Origin: Bacteroidota bacterium
GTDB lineage: Bacteria; Bacteroidota; Bacteroidia; NS11-12g; UBA955
DNA: 6,492 bases
Assembly (NCBI GenBank): GCA_005788145.1
Contig: SXYY01000078.1
Coordinates: 1 to 6,492, forward strand
Direction: 5' to 3'
A program made the translations under genes and the position numbers. Within the stretch, counting starts at the first letter, position 1. The number at the start of each line of letters is the position of its first letter. Positions 6,472 through 6,492 of this stretch are shown piece after piece. The notes under the pieces are model-generated. The model saw only the letters and a program-made list of their open reading frames with translations, had not been told where the DNA came from and searched no databases.

Positions 6472-6492
6472 ATGAGGGCCTTTCTTTTTCTC
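6472..6492 (+). CDS. Possible start of a further gene, cut by the window edge
   Basis: Three bases after the barrel-protein stop codon an ATG opens a frame that reads MRAFLFL to the window end. A basic residue followed by hydrophobic residues could begin a signal peptide, and the tight spacing fits continuation of the same operon. Seven codons cannot identify the product, and chance remains a real possibility. Confidence 0.35.

Noticed and set aside
1..6492. CRISPR arrays, insertion sequences, tRNA or rRNA genes and long repeats
   Set aside because: No regularly spaced repeats, terminal inverted repeats, transposase motifs or tRNA-like cloverleaf sequences were seen by eye; nearly all of the window is explained by the conserved genes.

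Overview
This 6.5 kb window looks like an ordinary housekeeping stretch of a Bacteroidetes (Bacteroidota) chromosome. Four things support this. Promoter-like boxes match the Bacteroidetes -7 consensus TAnnTTTG. Starts generally lack Shine-Dalgarno sequences. The PurF is the long (630 aa) form typical of the phylum. A CNNM/CBS 'hemolysin-family' protein is present with the AEYLPKTFF motif common there. Genus and species cannot be read from the sequence alone. No rRNA, tRNA, CRISPR array, insertion sequence or phage-like gene was seen, and no gene-free stretch exceeds 300 bases.

Layout, left to right. A minus-strand gene at 10-528 encodes 3-hydroxyanthranilate 3,4-dioxygenase (kynurenine route to NAD). 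It is divergent from plus-strand purF (700-2592, first step of de novo purine synthesis), and the 171-base gap carries a TAnnTTTG box for each direction. After purF comes frr (2643-3203, ribosome recycling factor), probably with its own weak promoter. frr converges on minus-strand purK (3241-4380, N5-CAIR synthase of purine synthesis) across a 37-base gap. purK is divergent from a plus-strand gene for a CNNM/CBS/CorC-domain membrane protein (4464-5768), again with one perfect TAnnTTTG box facing each way in an 83-base gap. That gene overlaps by 11 bases a gene for a small exported, probably outer-membrane beta-barrel, protein of unknown function (5758-6468). A further reading frame starts at 6472 and runs off the window.

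Two purine-biosynthesis enzymes (PurF, PurK) lie close together but on opposite strands with frr between them, so they are neighbours rather than an operon. The membrane protein and the beta-barrel candidate look like a translationally coupled envelope pair. The most noteworthy signals are the very short distances between the -7 boxes and the start codons of purF, purK and the CNNM gene (13, 4 and 7 bases), which suggest leaderless or nearly leaderless mRNAs, and the uncharacterised barrel protein. I found no convincing evidence of an undescribed multi-gene system.
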